DNA of 64,000 bases from Desulfobotulus pelophilus (GCF_026155325.1 NZ_JAPFPW010000007.1:98508-162507); one strand, 5' to 3'. Counted from the stretch's first letter, positions 34,384-46,621 are shown. Program-made: numbers and translations. Notes: generated by a model not told the origin, from the letters alone.

Positions 34384-37011
34384 TCATGCCTCTGGCAGAA
34401 CGTTGCGCACCGTCTGCCGGATCAGGGCTTCCTGCTCCGGTGAATCCATTTTTTCCCCATCAAAATCCCGCACATAAAACACATCCACCACCTGATCCAC
34501 CTTGGTGGCAATTTTGGCGCTCTTCACATCCAGCCGGCATCGAAAGAGTGCACTGGTTAACCGGAACAAAAGCCCCGGAAAATCATAGGAATGAACTTCC
34601 ACGATGGTGTAGAAGCTGGAGCTCTCGTTATCAATGCGGATAAGAGGAGGCTCCAGAACCATCCCCTTACCGGAAGGAGCCAGGGGTGCCTTGGCAACAA
34701 TGGCGCCCATTTCAATCTTTCCCGTCAGAAGATCTTCCAGATCCTTACGGGTCTTTTCCCAGATTTCTTCCTCAAAAATCTGATCCGGTGGCGGCTTCAG
34801 GATAAAAAGATTAGCCGCAGCGCCATCCTTCCATCCGTAAATCCGGGCATCCAGAATATCAATCCGGTTCAGGGTAAAAGCCCCTGCAGCCCTGGAGAAA
34901 AAACCCGGCTTATCATCCGCATGGATCAGCACCCTGCGCAGATCCGCCCCCTGGCAGCGTTCCACCTGCCAGGCAAATGGAGCCCCCTTGCGATGCAGGC
35001 TGAGCCGCATGTGAGCCCTGATATCCGCAACGGAAAGCTCCAGAAGATAGGCCGGTGGCATGCCCTCCAGCAGAGCTTCCATGACAGGCCTTTCCGCTTC
35101 CGTCACATTTTCAAGAATTCTCTTTTGCTTTTCTTCAATACGTTCAATGGCATCTTCTTCGGCAAGGGTGCCCTTTTCAAGCATTTTCAAAACCTTGAAA
35201 TAAAGACTTGTCAGAAGAGTCGCCGTCCACTCACTCCATGCCTTGGGTCCGGTGGAAACGGAATCCGCCACGGTCAAGAGAAAAAGCATACGCAGACGCT
35301 CCGGATCCCTGATTTTCATGGCACAGGCTGTAACGGTTTCTTCATCATTAATATCCCTTCGGGTAGCCGCCTTGATGAGGAAAAGATGTTCCTGAACCAG
35401 AAAAACTACCGTTTCCATATAATCCGAACGCATACCGAAACGGGCCAGAATTTTTCTTGCCAGCACAGCCCCTTCCTTGCTGTGATCATCACCCGGCACA
35501 CCCTTGCCGATATCATGCAGCAGTGCCCCCCATAAGAGCAGCCGCTTGTTTTTGATTTCGCCAAAGGTCTCATGATACAGGACAGCATGGGGAAGAGATT
35601 TTTCTTTGGGAACAAGGGCAAACCCGGCAGCGGTCTGCACCGTTCGCAGGGAATGCTTTGCCACAGGATAAAGATGATATTTATTGTACTGTATCCGGCT
35701 GATAATGGCATCAAACTCAGGTATCAGCTGGCTCATCAAGCCGGTGGCCTGCATTTCATTCAGAGGGTGGTAGGCAAAGGGTGGAATCGCCAGTGTTCTT
35801 TCAAACATTTTCAGCACAACCCTGCGGTTGCATAGGGCCTCATCCACAAGATAGCCCATTTCCCGGACAATCCGCTTGGCTTCGGCGGAAAGGGGCAGTT
35901 TTTTGGAGCCGCTTTCCTGAAAGACCGCCACAAGAAGTTCGGGGTTCTTCAGTACAGACTTGATATCATCAAAGCCCAGCATTCCCCTGTGAACCACAAG
36001 CCCGGCTATGCGGGTTGTTTTACGATAGCGACGCTTCAGACCCAGCTTCTGGTCATGTCCGGCTTCATCCAGCAGCATGAGAAGATGCTGCTTAATGAAA
36101 TCCATCTCCAGATGCAAGGCACCCAGAAAACGCTCCACGGCAGTCATGCCCTCACCCGCCGTGAAACCAAGGGTTTCCGCCAGCTGAATCTGATGCTCAA
36201 AATAAAGCTGATCGCATTTTCTTCCCGTAAGATAATGCAGATGATTCCGCACCTTCCAGATGAAAGCCAGTGCTTTTTTCAGGTTATGAAACTCTTCCCA
36301 GGAAAGATAGCCATTGTATTCCAGATCTCTGGGCTCTTTAAGTCCGAAACGAACCCGACCCAGCCAGAGCATGGTGTGATAATCCCGCAAGCCTCCCTGG
36401 CCCAGCTTGATATTGGGTTCCAGAAGATGGGTGGAATCCCCGAACTGCTCATGCCGTTTCCGGTTGCCTTCCACCAGCCACCCCATAATTTTCTTCGGAT
36501 GGGAAGTCACAAAACGGGCCCGCAGTTTCTCCATAAGAGTCATAAAAAGCGGTGACATACCGCAGACAAACCGGGCATCCAGAACCGCCGTCAGCACTTC
36601 GAGATCCCGACTGGCAAGGCTCAAGCATTCACCGACGGACCGGGTGGCATGCCCCACCTCCAGCCCTATATCCCAGAGGGGATAGATAATTTCCTGAATC
36701 AGGGCTTCCGCTGCAGGTGGCACATCCTTTTCAAAAAGAAAAAGAATATCCACATCGGAATGGACACACTGCTCCATACGTCCGTAACCGCCAAGGGCAA
36801 TAATCGCATAGGGATTTCTGGCAATATCCATGAGGGGGCCCACATCGCTGCGGGTAAAACTCTCCCAGAAGTATCCATCAATCAGCGCGGCGTGACGTAC
36901 CAGAAAATCTTCAGCCCGACCCTCCAGATAATCCCGGATAAGCTCGGTCCGCTTTTCCTGCAGCGACTTCATGGCTGATTTTTTTTTCTGGGGCTGGATT
37001 CCTGTCATCAT
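34384..37011 (-). CDS. glnD: PII uridylyltransferase / uridylyl-removing enzyme
   Basis: 875 residues. Nucleotidyltransferase motif GGYGRMEQCVHSDVDILFL (74-92), then a PII-uridylyltransferase helical domain, an HD domain with LLHDIGKGVPGDDHSKEG near the middle, and two C-terminal ACT domains (VLIHADDKPGFFSRAAGAF; IVEVHSYDFPGLLFRLTSAL). It uridylylates PII when glutamine is low and reverses this when it is high. The ATG-ATG at 37011 follows AAAGG; an upstream ATG at 37074 lacks a ribosome site. It sits upstream of amtB-glnB-glnA on the same strand. Confidence 0.95.
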   Translation of the reverse strand: MMTGIQPQKKKSAMKSLQEKRTELIRDYLEGRAEDFLVRHAALIDGYFWESFTRSDVGPLMDIARNPYAIIALGGYGRMEQCVHSDVDILFLFEKDVPPAAEALIQEIIYPLWDIGLEVGHATRSVGECLSLASRDLEVLTAVLDARFVCGMSPLFMTLMEKLRARFVTSHPKKIMGWLVEGNRKRHEQFGDSTHLLEPNIKLGQGGLRDYHTMLWLGRVRFGLKEPRDLEYNGYLSWEEFHNLKKALAFIWKVRNHLHYLTGRKCDQLYFEHQIQLAETLGFTAGEGMTAVERFLGALHLEMDFIKQHLLMLLDEAGHDQKLGLKRRYRKTTRIAGLVVHRGMLGFDDIKSVLKNPELLVAVFQESGSKKLPLSAEAKRIVREMGYLVDEALCNRRVVLKMFERTLAIPPFAYHPLNEMQATGLMSQLIPEFDAIISRIQYNKYHLYPVAKHSLRTVQTAAGFALVPKEKSLPHAVLYHETFGEIKNKRLLLWGALLHDIGKGVPGDDHSKEGAVLARKILARFGMRSDYMETVVFLVQEHLFLIKAATRRDINDEETVTACAMKIRDPERLRMLFLLTVADSVSTGPKAWSEWTATLLTSLYFKVLKMLEKGTLAEEDAIERIEEKQKRILENVTEAERPVMEALLEGMPPAYLLELSVADIRAHMRLSLHRKGAPFAWQVERCQGADLRRVLIHADDKPGFFSRAAGAFTLNRIDILDARIYGWKDGAAANLFILKPPPDQIFEEEIWEKTRKDLEDLLTGKIEMGAIVAKAPLAPSGKGMVLEPPLIRIDNESSSFYTIVEVHSYDFPGLLFRLTSALFRCRLDVKSAKIATKVDQVVDVFYVRDFDGEKMDSPEQEALIRQTVRNVLPEA

Positions 37012-37341
37012 AGCATCGCCTTTCTGGCATAAAAATATAGCAATGTCTGTGCCAACCCGCCACAACACACACAAGGCCTTATTATCAAAAGATAAAAATT
37101 ACTCCAGACCAGCACGGCCTGCATTCTCTTTTTTTCAAAAACGTAAGAAACATCGGACAGAGACACAACAAAAACGTATTTTTTACAATCTACCCATACC
37201 CAAAAACAACAATCGACTGCTTGACCTCTCATGATTTCAGGTATAAGGCAAGCTTCCAGCAGCCCATAAAACATCCATGACCCGGCCAAGGGGCCAGCCT
37301 GTTTTATCCGCTCAACTCACAACCCCTGCTGAGGTACGGTC
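37012..37341. other. divergent intergenic region upstream of glnD
   Basis: 330 AT-rich bases that should contain the glnD promoter and that of the small gene on the plus strand. No recognised motif. Confidence 0.35.
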
Positions 37342-37806
37342 ATGGCATCTCTTCCGCCTTTCATGGCTCTCCATATTCCACAGCTTCTCAATCGCTTTCT
37401 CCTTGCCTACCATTCGGAAGACCAATGCATGCATTATGAGCTCAGGAGGCGCAGGAACGACAACCCCGTCTCAAAGGAACTCATCCTTTCTCTCAATGCC
37501 TTTTCCCACGAAATACATGTCAGCAAATTCTATCCGGAACTGTACAGAGAAAAACACAGCCACTATCTTTCAGCAGCCTGCTTTTTTCTGATCCTGCAGC
37601 ACTTCGGGCATTTTTATGATCTGGATGAGAGTTGGGGAGTTTATCTTGACTCAGAACTATCTGTTTTTATGGATTTTTACGGAAAGCTACAGGATTTTGA
37701 TTTTCACACCCTGCAGAACAGGCGCACGGGAACCGTGGCTGTGCGAGGTCACTATACGCCCTGCGACCTCGATATGGAAGGCATTATTGAAGACAGGCTT
37801 TCATAA
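37342..37806 (+). CDS. hypothetical protein (154 aa)
   Basis: Not recognised. The sequence is rich in His, Tyr and Phe (e.g. FFLILQHFGHFYDLDESWG) with two short hydrophobic stretches but no clear membrane helix. The ribosome site (GAGGT) is modest. Codon use looks like the neighbours, and the gene is closed by a hairpin at 37812, both of which support a real gene. It is divergent from glnD and convergent with gdhA. Confidence 0.5.
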   Translation: MASLPPFMALHIPQLLNRFLLAYHSEDQCMHYELRRRRNDNPVSKELILSLNAFSHEIHVSKFYPELYREKHSHYLSAACFFLILQHFGHFYDLDESWGVYLDSELSVFMDFYGKLQDFDFHTLQNRRTGTVAVRGHYTPCDLDMEGIIEDRLS

Positions 37807-37811
37807 AACAA

Positions 37812-37836
37812 CCGCACCGGGGCAAACCCGGTGCGG
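37812..37836. terminator. hairpin between the hypothetical gene and gdhA
   Basis: CCGCACCGGG (37812-37821) pairs perfectly with CCCGGTGCGG (37827-37836). On the minus strand it is followed by TTGTTTTA, so it fits gdhA termination best. Confidence 0.75.
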
Positions 37837-37889
37837 CATGCTCTGTATTCTGAAAGAGAAGGGTGCCGGAGAATATTGTACCCGATCGT

Positions 37890-39688
<1,799 letters not shown>

Positions 39689-42600
39689 TCAGCACATATC
39701 CGCATGAAACTCCTGAAGACTCTGCACAGCCTCCTTGCCCTGTCTGCGGGCAGCAATTCCCTTTGCCGCCGCAATGGCCGCTGCCGGTGTGGTAATATAA
39801 GGCACACCAAAACGAATAGCCGCCTTGCGTATATAGGAATCGTCAGTAATACTCCGTTTCCCCGAAGGCGTGTTCAGGAGAAGCTGTACCTCATTGTTTT
39901 TAACGGCATCGGCAATATTGGGTCTGCCTTCCAGCATCTTCTTGACCCTTTCCGCAGGCACCCCGTTTTCTTCAAGAAAAGCATGGGTTCCTCCCGTAGC
40001 CAGAACCCGGAAACCCAGCTCATGAAAAAGCTTTGCCGCCACCAGGGCATCCTTTTTATCCGGATCCGCCACCGTAATAAGCACCGACCCTTCCAGCGGC
40101 AAAGAAGCCCCGGTGGCTTCTTCTGCCTTGAAAAAAGCCAGCCCAGGAGAATGAGCCATTCCCAGTACCTCGCCTGTTGAACGCATTTCCGGCCCGAGCA
40201 CAGGATCCACCTCGGGAAACATAGGAAAAGGAAACACCGCCTCTTTAACACCGAAATGACTGAAAACAGGCCGCCTCAATCCGAGATCCGCCAGCTTTTC
40301 GCCCAGCATGATACGCACAGCAATCCGGGCCATGGGAATGGCACAGACTTTGGAAACCAGAGGTACGGTACGGCTGGCCCTGGGATTGGCCTCAAGTATA
40401 TACACCTTGTCATCACTGATGGCATATTGAATATTCATCAGGCCTTTCACACCCATTTCAACGGCAATTTTTCGCGTGTAGTCCTCTATGGTCTCAATAT
40501 GGCGGAGGGGGATAGTTACCGGCGGAATCACACAGGCCGAATCACCGGAATGTACTCCCGCCATCTCAATGTGCTCCATTACCGCAGGCACAAAAGCAGT
40601 TATGCCGTCACAGATGGCATCGGCCTCCGCTTCCGTTGCATTCTGCAGAAACCGGTCGATAAGAACAGGACGGTCGGGCGTTACAATTACGGCCCTTGAC
40701 AGATAATCCCTGAGACTGGCCTCGTCATGCACCACTTCCATGGCCCTGCCGCCCAGCACATAGGAAGGACGGACCATGAGGGGATAAGCGATACGGGCGG
40801 CGATGGCGATGGCTTCCTCTTCCGTGGCCGCCATACCCGAATCCGGCTGGGGGATACCGAGACGTTCCATCATGGCATTGAACTGGGCCCTGTCTTCCGC
40901 CATATCTATGGTGGCCGGACTGGTACCAAGAATGGGCACCCCTGCCGCTTCCAGCTCCTTTGCAATATTCAGCGGAGTCTGCCCACCGAACTGTACCACA
41001 ACACCCTCACAGTGCTCCTTTTCATAGATGGCCAATACATCTTCCACCGTAAGGGGTTCGAAATAAAGCTTATCTGACGTATCATAGTCCGTGGAAACAG
41101 TTTCCGGGTTGCAGTTCACCATTATGGTTTCGTAGCCCGCATCCTTGAGGGCAAAGGCCGTATGGACACAGCAATAATCAAACTCAATGCCCTGTCCGAT
41201 TCGGTTGGGGCCGCCCCCCAGAACCATCACTTTCTTACCATCAGATACAGCCACCCGGTCTTCGGCATGCCAGGTGGAATAATAATACGCCGCATTATCT
41301 ACACCGCTCACAGGAACGGCCTCCCATCCGCTTTTCAGATTCAGGGCTTTGCGTTTTTCCCGGATCGCCTCCTCCGGAAGAGCCAGGAGTTGTGCCAGAT
41401 AGCGATCCGCAAACCCGTCTTTTTTGGCCCTTACAAGAAGTTCTTCCGGCGGCAGCGTTCCTTTGTGCGTCAGGATTTCTTCCTCCAGCGCAACCAGTTC
41501 CTTCATCTGACCAAGGAACCATGGCTTGACACGGGTAATTTCATATAACGTATCCACATCCGCACCCTTACGCAGGGCTTCATACAAAATAAAATGGCGC
41601 TCACTGCAGGGTTCCACCAGCATTGCCAGCAGGGCATCCAGAGATTTTTCATGAAAATCCTTTGCAAAACCAAGACCATAACGCCCAATCTCCAGAGAAC
41701 GGATAGCTTTCTGCAATGCTTCCTTGTAATGCTTACCAATACTCATCACCTCACCCACGGCACGCATCTGCGTTCCGAGGCGGTCATGAACACCCTGAAA
41801 CTTTTCAAAGGCCCATCGGGCAAATTTCACTACCACATAGTCACCGGAAGGAGTGTAGCGGTCCAGCGTTCCATCCCTCCAGTAGGGAATTTCCTTCAGT
41901 GTAAGACCTGCGGCCAGCATGGCGGAAATCAGGGCAATGGGAAAGCCTGTGGCCTTGGAAGCCAGAGCCGATGAACGGGAGGTTCTGGGGTTGATTTCGA
42001 TCACAACCACCCGATCCGTTACCGGGTCATGGGCAAACTGCACATTGGTGCCACCGATCACCTCAATGGCATCCACAATGCGGTAGGCATAATCCTGCAG
42101 TCTGGCCTGCAGCTCCCCGGAAATGGTGAGCATGGGAGCCGTACAAAAAGAGTCCCCTGTATGTACTCCCATAGGATCCACATTCTCAATAAAACAGATC
42201 GTAATCTTATGGCCCGTGGCATCCCGCACAACCTCAAGCTCAAGCTCCTCCCACCCGCGCACCGATTCTTCTATCAAAACCTGCCGTACCGGGCTGGCAG
42301 CCAGTCCCCTGGCAACGGTATCTTCAAACTCTTCCATATTATAGGCAAAACCACCACCCGTCCCCCCCATGGTGTACGCCGGGCGGACAACCACAGGAAG
42401 TCCCATACGCTCCACTGCGGACATGGCTTCTTCCATGGTCGTTACAATTTCGCTCAGGGCTGTCTCGATGCCGATCTCCGCCATGGTTTTTTTAAAAGTA
42501 TCCCGATCTTCTCCGCGCTTAATGGCATCCAGATTCACGCCTATCACCTGAACCCCGTACTGTTCCAGAATACCGGCTTCCGCCAGATCCGATGAAAGGT

Positions 42601-42889
42601 TCAGGGCCGTCTGCCCCCCCAGATTGGGCAACAGGGCATCCGGTCTCTCTTTTTTAATAATTTCCCGGAGGCTTTCCACATTAAGCGGTTCAATGTAGGT
42701 AGCATCCGCCATGCCAGGGTCCGTCATGATAGTAGCGGGATTGGAGTTGACAAGAACAATGCGGTAACCAAGGGACCGTAGCGCCTTGCATGCCTGGGTA
42801 CCGGAATAATCAAACTCACAGGCCTGACCAATGATGATGGGACCGGAGCCAATGATCAGAATTTTATGAATATCTTGCCGTTTCGGCAT
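39689..42889 (-). CDS. carB: carbamoyl-phosphate synthase large subunit
   Basis: 1066 residues, full length. It makes carbamoyl phosphate from ammonia (delivered by CarA), bicarbonate and two ATP for arginine and pyrimidines. Two homologous ATP-grasp halves are visible (starting LIIGSGPIIIGQACEFDYSG and VLGGGPNRIGQGIEFDYCC), with EINPRTSRSSALASKATG and EANPRASRTVPLVSKV as the metal-binding segments, and a C-terminal allosteric MGS-like domain (LATGGTHAFLEENGVPAERV). carA is not adjacent. Confidence 0.97.
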   Translation of the reverse strand: MPKRQDIHKILIIGSGPIIIGQACEFDYSGTQACKALRSLGYRIVLVNSNPATIMTDPGMADATYIEPLNVESLREIIKKERPDALLPNLGGQTALNLSSDLAEAGILEQYGVQVIGVNLDAIKRGEDRDTFKKTMAEIGIETALSEIVTTMEEAMSAVERMGLPVVVRPAYTMGGTGGGFAYNMEEFEDTVARGLAASPVRQVLIEESVRGWEELELEVVRDATGHKITICFIENVDPMGVHTGDSFCTAPMLTISGELQARLQDYAYRIVDAIEVIGGTNVQFAHDPVTDRVVVIEINPRTSRSSALASKATGFPIALISAMLAAGLTLKEIPYWRDGTLDRYTPSGDYVVVKFARWAFEKFQGVHDRLGTQMRAVGEVMSIGKHYKEALQKAIRSLEIGRYGLGFAKDFHEKSLDALLAMLVEPCSERHFILYEALRKGADVDTLYEITRVKPWFLGQMKELVALEEEILTHKGTLPPEELLVRAKKDGFADRYLAQLLALPEEAIREKRKALNLKSGWEAVPVSGVDNAAYYYSTWHAEDRVAVSDGKKVMVLGGGPNRIGQGIEFDYCCVHTAFALKDAGYETIMVNCNPETVSTDYDTSDKLYFEPLTVEDVLAIYEKEHCEGVVVQFGGQTPLNIAKELEAAGVPILGTSPATIDMAEDRAQFNAMMERLGIPQPDSGMAATEEEAIAIAARIAYPLMVRPSYVLGGRAMEVVHDEASLRDYLSRAVIVTPDRPVLIDRFLQNATEAEADAICDGITAFVPAVMEHIEMAGVHSGDSACVIPPVTIPLRHIETIEDYTRKIAVEMGVKGLMNIQYAISDDKVYILEANPRASRTVPLVSKVCAIPMARIAVRIMLGEKLADLGLRRPVFSHFGVKEAVFPFPMFPEVDPVLGPEMRSTGEVLGMAHSPGLAFFKAEEATGASLPLEGSVLITVADPDKKDALVAAKLFHELGFRVLATGGTHAFLEENGVPAERVKKMLEGRPNIADAVKNNEVQLLLNTPSGKRSITDDSYIRKAAIRFGVPYITTPAAAIAAAKGIAARRQGKEAVQSLQEFHADMC

Positions 42890-43137
42890 AGTCGTCCTCC
42901 TTCAGGTAAAAAGGGAAAGTACTCTTTTTTTCGGCCGCAATATGGCAGACTTTCAGAAAATCCGCAAACGGATAGCATTTCCTGCCTTATCTTTCACCGA
43001 TCCTGGACTGAATCAAGAATTCGTCTCAAGCCCTTGACCGTTGCCTCTCCTTATCCTAGAGTCCCGTCGACTCCAGAGGAGCAGCAACCGGAACCCTTGA
43101 CCATAAGGCATACTGCCGCCTGTAAAGGAAACGTATA

Positions 43138-43668
43138 ATGTACCAGAGTCCCCAGGAAACCATACATGACTTTCATCTTATTGATCCTTCCAGTCCGCTT
43201 AAATCCAGATGCTTCGGGTGCAGCCAGCAGAACCCCTACGGCCTCCGGATGCAGTTTCAAAGTAATGGCAGGGAAACACTGATTGCGGACATTACGGTAC
43301 CCAGTCATCTCTGCGGGTGGAACAACCTGGCCCATGGCGGCATCATCGCCGCCATTCTGGATGAAACCATGGGGACTACCGGCCTTTCCCTTCTTCAGGC
43401 CTTTATCATGACCAAAACCATGACCGTTCATTTCAAAAAACCCGTACCCGTTGCCGCTCCTCTCCGTGCACAGGGGAAAATAACCCGAAGAGATGAAAAG
43501 TACGCATATATTGAAGCGTGTATTCTTGATGAAAACAATCAGAACCTTGCATCGTCGGATGGTATTTTCCGTATTTTTACCCGGAAAGAGTGCGCAAACC
43601 TGCCTGCAATGGACCAGATTCAGACTCCGGCGTTCTTTCAGCACCCCACAGCAGAGGGAGACTGCTGA
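43138..43668 (+). CDS. PaaI-type hotdog-fold thioesterase
   Basis: 176 residues. The hotdog domain shows CFGCSQQNPYGLRMQF, NLAHGGIIAAILDETMG (catalytic region with the Asn/His-Gly-Gly segment) and MTVHFKKPVPVAAPL, all typical of PaaI/YigI-type acyl-CoA thioesterases. AAAGGAAACG precedes the ATG. The C-terminal 25 residues are an unconserved tail. It probably hydrolyses acyl-CoA esters; the substrate is not deducible. Not in an operon. Confidence 0.82.
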   Translation: MYQSPQETIHDFHLIDPSSPLKSRCFGCSQQNPYGLRMQFQSNGRETLIADITVPSHLCGWNNLAHGGIIAAILDETMGTTGLSLLQAFIMTKTMTVHFKKPVPVAAPLRAQGKITRRDEKYAYIEACILDENNQNLASSDGIFRIFTRKECANLPAMDQIQTPAFFQHPTAEGDC

Positions 43669-44024
43669 CCCCTCCCTTTTGTTCGATACTGAATCAATAT
43701 CCACAGCTTTATTCTACCCGTTTGCCAGCAGTGTGGTAAAAAGAGCCCCCCCTGCTACTGAACTACAAACAGATACAGCAGGAACTGTTTCACTCAGGGG
43801 CAAGCTCTCCAGCAACCTTGCGGGGCATCTCTTAAGAGCATAACGAATCCGCCATACAAAACGGCGAAACTTTAACAAAAAGTTTCGCCGTTTTTCACTT
43901 CTCTTCCGGCTGACCAATCAAGGCGCAAGGCACTGTTCCGCCTTCGCATTTCCCCGACAGCCCGATGGGATCCGCTGCATCTTCAACGCCGTGAACGGCA
44001 AATGATACAGCGTCTATACCAAGC
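43669..44024. other. intergenic region between thioesterase and acyl-CoA dehydrogenase genes
   Basis: 356 bp between convergent genes. It holds a strong bidirectional terminator at 43858-43894; nothing else was assigned. Confidence 0.4.
43858..43895. terminator. bidirectional terminator
   Basis: A 16-bp stem (43858-43873 with 43879-43894) with A-tract and T-tract ends, in the gap between convergent genes. Confidence 0.9.
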
Positions 44025-45731
44025 TTATTCCTGATCCCGCATCTTATACTGCCCTTTAAGGCTATACACCTGCTCCAGCCAGATTTTGTTGAAGCGATCC
44101 GGATTGGCCGCAGGAGCCTTGATCATGGCCAGAGCCAGCTCCCTTTGCTTATCCGTATTGGAAGGCTTACTGAAAAGGGTGGTGGCATGCTTGCTGAAAT
44201 CCCGAATCATGAAATCAAAGATTTCCTCAATCAAGTTGTCATCCAGCTCCGGCCAGAATTCACGGGCTTCAAGGATGAGCTGACCATAGGGAACAAGGCA
44301 GAAAATTTCTCCCAGCACCAGCAGATAATCAATGTCTCTGGCCTGGCCTTTATCCGGTGTGGCTTCCACAAGGAATTTTTTGAAGCTTTCGATCTGCTCT
44401 TTGAATACATTCACATTGGGCAGATCCACAGCCTTGTAAGCAAGCTTGTAATCATGAAACTGTACCTTGCTGAGACCGGCCGTGGGACCCTGATCAAAAA
44501 GGAAATCGTCATTTACCACATCATCCCGCTTGGGTATTACAGGGAACTCTGCAGGATTGAAGAGGAAATTGTTCATGAACTTGACAATCAGAGCCATGTT
44601 CACATGAACCGTACCTTCCAGCTTGGGCAGCATGCGTATTTCATGGGCCGCGATCTCAAAGAAAGGTTCCGCCTCAAAGCCTTTAGCTGCAATGATGTCC
44701 CAAAGCATGTTGATGACCTCTTCGCCCTGGGTGGTAACCTTCATTTTCACCATAGGGTTATAGAGGAGATAGCGGCGGTCATCTGCCTTGGCGGAACGCA
44801 TATAATCAATGGCCCGCTCGGAAAAGACCTTCATGGCGACAAGACGGGTGTAGGAATCCGTAAAAAGCCGCTTCACATGGGGAAAATCCGTCACATACTT
44901 GCCATAAACATTACGATTGGCCGCATGATCAATGGCTTCATAGAATGCGTGGGTCGCCATGCCAATGGCACCCCAGCCGAGATTGAATTTGCACACATTG
45001 ATGGTATTGAGCATATTGTCCCATGCCTTGGGTCCACGCTCCATGATGTCCGCATCGGTAATGGGATAATCGTGCAGCACATATTCGGCCACATAATTCT
45101 GCTCGTTTACCGTATTTTTCACACACTCATACTGGGGATGTTTGGAATTGGCCGCAAAAAAGACATAATCATCGGTACCGGCAACCTTGCCAAAGGTGGA
45201 GGCAATGGCGCACTCATTGCCGTTACCGATATAGTACTTGTCGCCATTGGCCTTGTAGGTACCGTCTTCCTGGGGGTAAAGCATCATGTCCGAGGAATAG
45301 ATGTCGGCCCCATGCTCCTTTTCGGAAAGGCCGAAGGCAAAAACCTCGCCGTCCTGAAGAAGCTTGGCTGTTTTATGCTTGATTTCCTCATTGGAGCCCA
45401 TCCAGATGGGTCCCAGACCCAGCATGGAAACCTGATATGTATACCAGTAGGTGATGCCATAAAAAGCGGATATTTCTGCAAAGATAGAGTTTCTGTAGGT
45501 ATCCCAGCGGGAGTCTTCGGCACCGTAACCCGCAGGGGTCATCAGGGTGGCCATCACCTGGTTTTCCTTCATGAATTGAACAAATTCATAATTCCAGGCC
45601 TTGTCATGCCAGTCTTTCTTGATGCTTTTCAAACCTTTGGTTTCAAAAAAATCAATAACGGCCTGCATCATCTTCTGGGTTTTCTCATCGGCATGCTTGC
45701 GGTTATGCAGCTTAGGATTAAAGAGAATCAT
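44025..45731 (-). CDS. acyl-CoA dehydrogenase (large type)
   Basis: 568 residues, of the longer acyl-CoA dehydrogenase group with a C-terminal extension. FAFGLSEKEHGADIYSSD matches the FAD/substrate-binding segment of the middle domain, and the helical C-terminal domain follows (ERAIDYMRSAKADDRR; INMLWDIIAAKGFE). It oxidises a fatty acyl-CoA to the enoyl-CoA and passes electrons to ETF. The enoyl-CoA hydratase and MarR genes lie just upstream on the same strand. Chain length cannot be inferred. Confidence 0.88.
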   Translation of the reverse strand: MILFNPKLHNRKHADEKTQKMMQAVIDFFETKGLKSIKKDWHDKAWNYEFVQFMKENQVMATLMTPAGYGAEDSRWDTYRNSIFAEISAFYGITYWYTYQVSMLGLGPIWMGSNEEIKHKTAKLLQDGEVFAFGLSEKEHGADIYSSDMMLYPQEDGTYKANGDKYYIGNGNECAIASTFGKVAGTDDYVFFAANSKHPQYECVKNTVNEQNYVAEYVLHDYPITDADIMERGPKAWDNMLNTINVCKFNLGWGAIGMATHAFYEAIDHAANRNVYGKYVTDFPHVKRLFTDSYTRLVAMKVFSERAIDYMRSAKADDRRYLLYNPMVKMKVTTQGEEVINMLWDIIAAKGFEAEPFFEIAAHEIRMLPKLEGTVHVNMALIVKFMNNFLFNPAEFPVIPKRDDVVNDDFLFDQGPTAGLSKVQFHDYKLAYKAVDLPNVNVFKEQIESFKKFLVEATPDKGQARDIDYLLVLGEIFCLVPYGQLILEAREFWPELDDNLIEEIFDFMIRDFSKHATTLFSKPSNTDKQRELALAMIKAPAANPDRFNKIWLEQVYSLKGQYKMRDQE

Positions 45732-45816
45732 GTGCCTACTCCCTGTTTACAGGTATGGTTAAAGAGTCATTTCCGGCACAACCTGTCACCGGAAACCCCC
45801 TGCCTTTCAAAAAGAC

Positions 45817-45828
45817 TTGCATACAAGC
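45817..45828. promoter_or_regulatory. MarR-type operator candidate, CTTG-CATA-CAAG
   Basis: A dyad within the promoter region of the acyl-CoA dehydrogenase gene, about 90 bp before its ATG. It resembles the sites at 45884 and 47510. Confidence 0.5.
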
Positions 45829-45883
45829 TAAATCAAGCAAAAAAAGACAGGCCTATTCCAAGGCCCATCCTATCAAAATATAG

Positions 45884-45895
45884 CTTGTGCGCAAG
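45884..45895. promoter_or_regulatory. MarR-type operator candidate, CTTG-TGCG-CAAG
   Basis: A second dyad of the same half-sites, 67 bp from the first and inside the marR to acyl-CoA dehydrogenase gap. The flanking TAGCTTG matches, inverted, the CAAGCTA flank of the first site. Confidence 0.5.
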
Positions 45896-45981
45896 GGATA
45901 AAATCCAAAAAAAACACCCCCGAAAATCATATCATGATATGGTCATTCATTTTCTGACAAACCCACAGGACTCGCACTGAT

Positions 45982-46413
45982 TCAACGTATTCCGCCATGG
46001 GTTTCCTGAAGCCGCCGCAGAAAGTTTCTGAAAAGATTCTGCTCTTCCCCAGAAAATCCGGCAAGAAATGACTGATGAGCCTCTTCAAACCGCCGATCCA
46101 GCTCCCGGGCCTTGTCCCTGCCAATATCCGTGAGGTACAGAAGCACTGCCCGCCTGTCTTCCGGGCTCCGTTTACGGTTAATCAATGTCAGACCTTCCAG
46201 CCGGTCGATAATACCGGAAACAGTAGCGCTGTCCAACTGCGTCTGTTCACCCAGCTGACGGGACGTCTGACCCTCTTCCCGGCCCAGAAGGATCAGAAGC
46301 ATAGCCTGTACCGTTGTCACACCAAGATCCGCTATGTAATTTCCCCAGAAACGGTAACCGGCCTGACTGTTTTTCGCCAGAAGAAACACCACACAATCTT
46401 TCAGCTCCATCAT
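45982..46413 (-). CDS. MarR-family transcriptional regulator
   Basis: 143 residues from ATG-ATG at 46413, preceded by GAAAGG. Winged-helix DNA-binding core: TSRQLGEQTQLDSATVSGII, DRLEGLTLINRKRSPEDRRAVLLYLT (wing), and GRDKARELDRRFEEAHQ as the dimerisation helix. MarR proteins repress neighbouring genes and release DNA on binding a ligand, here perhaps an acyl-CoA or phenolic compound. It sits between the enoyl-CoA hydratase and acyl-CoA dehydrogenase genes, all on the minus strand, with matching dyads in their promoter regions. Confidence 0.9.
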   Translation of the reverse strand: MMELKDCVVFLLAKNSQAGYRFWGNYIADLGVTTVQAMLLILLGREEGQTSRQLGEQTQLDSATVSGIIDRLEGLTLINRKRSPEDRRAVLLYLTDIGRDKARELDRRFEEAHQSFLAGFSGEEQNLFRNFLRRLQETHGGIR

Positions 46414-46621
46414 TGACCTTTCACAAAAAAGCATTCCGCATTGACTGCGGACCTGTCGAAACATAATTTTCCGCATGAATCACTGTTCATATAAAACAGA
46501 CACCTATGGATGTCAATGGAGCCTGCATGATCAGAAAACGGGAAAAACAGCACTCCGTTTTTCCCGCATTGTCTTCTGACTTCCCCCTGTGCCGTTACCC
46601 AGCCGCTAGCAGGCCAAAAAA

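Noticed and set aside
44145..45980. 611-codon open frame on the plus strand opposite the acyl-CoA dehydrogenase gene
   Set aside because: It is fully antisense to a well-supported gene and its translation is His/Gly/Ile-rich, without domains; codon bias of the real gene explains it.
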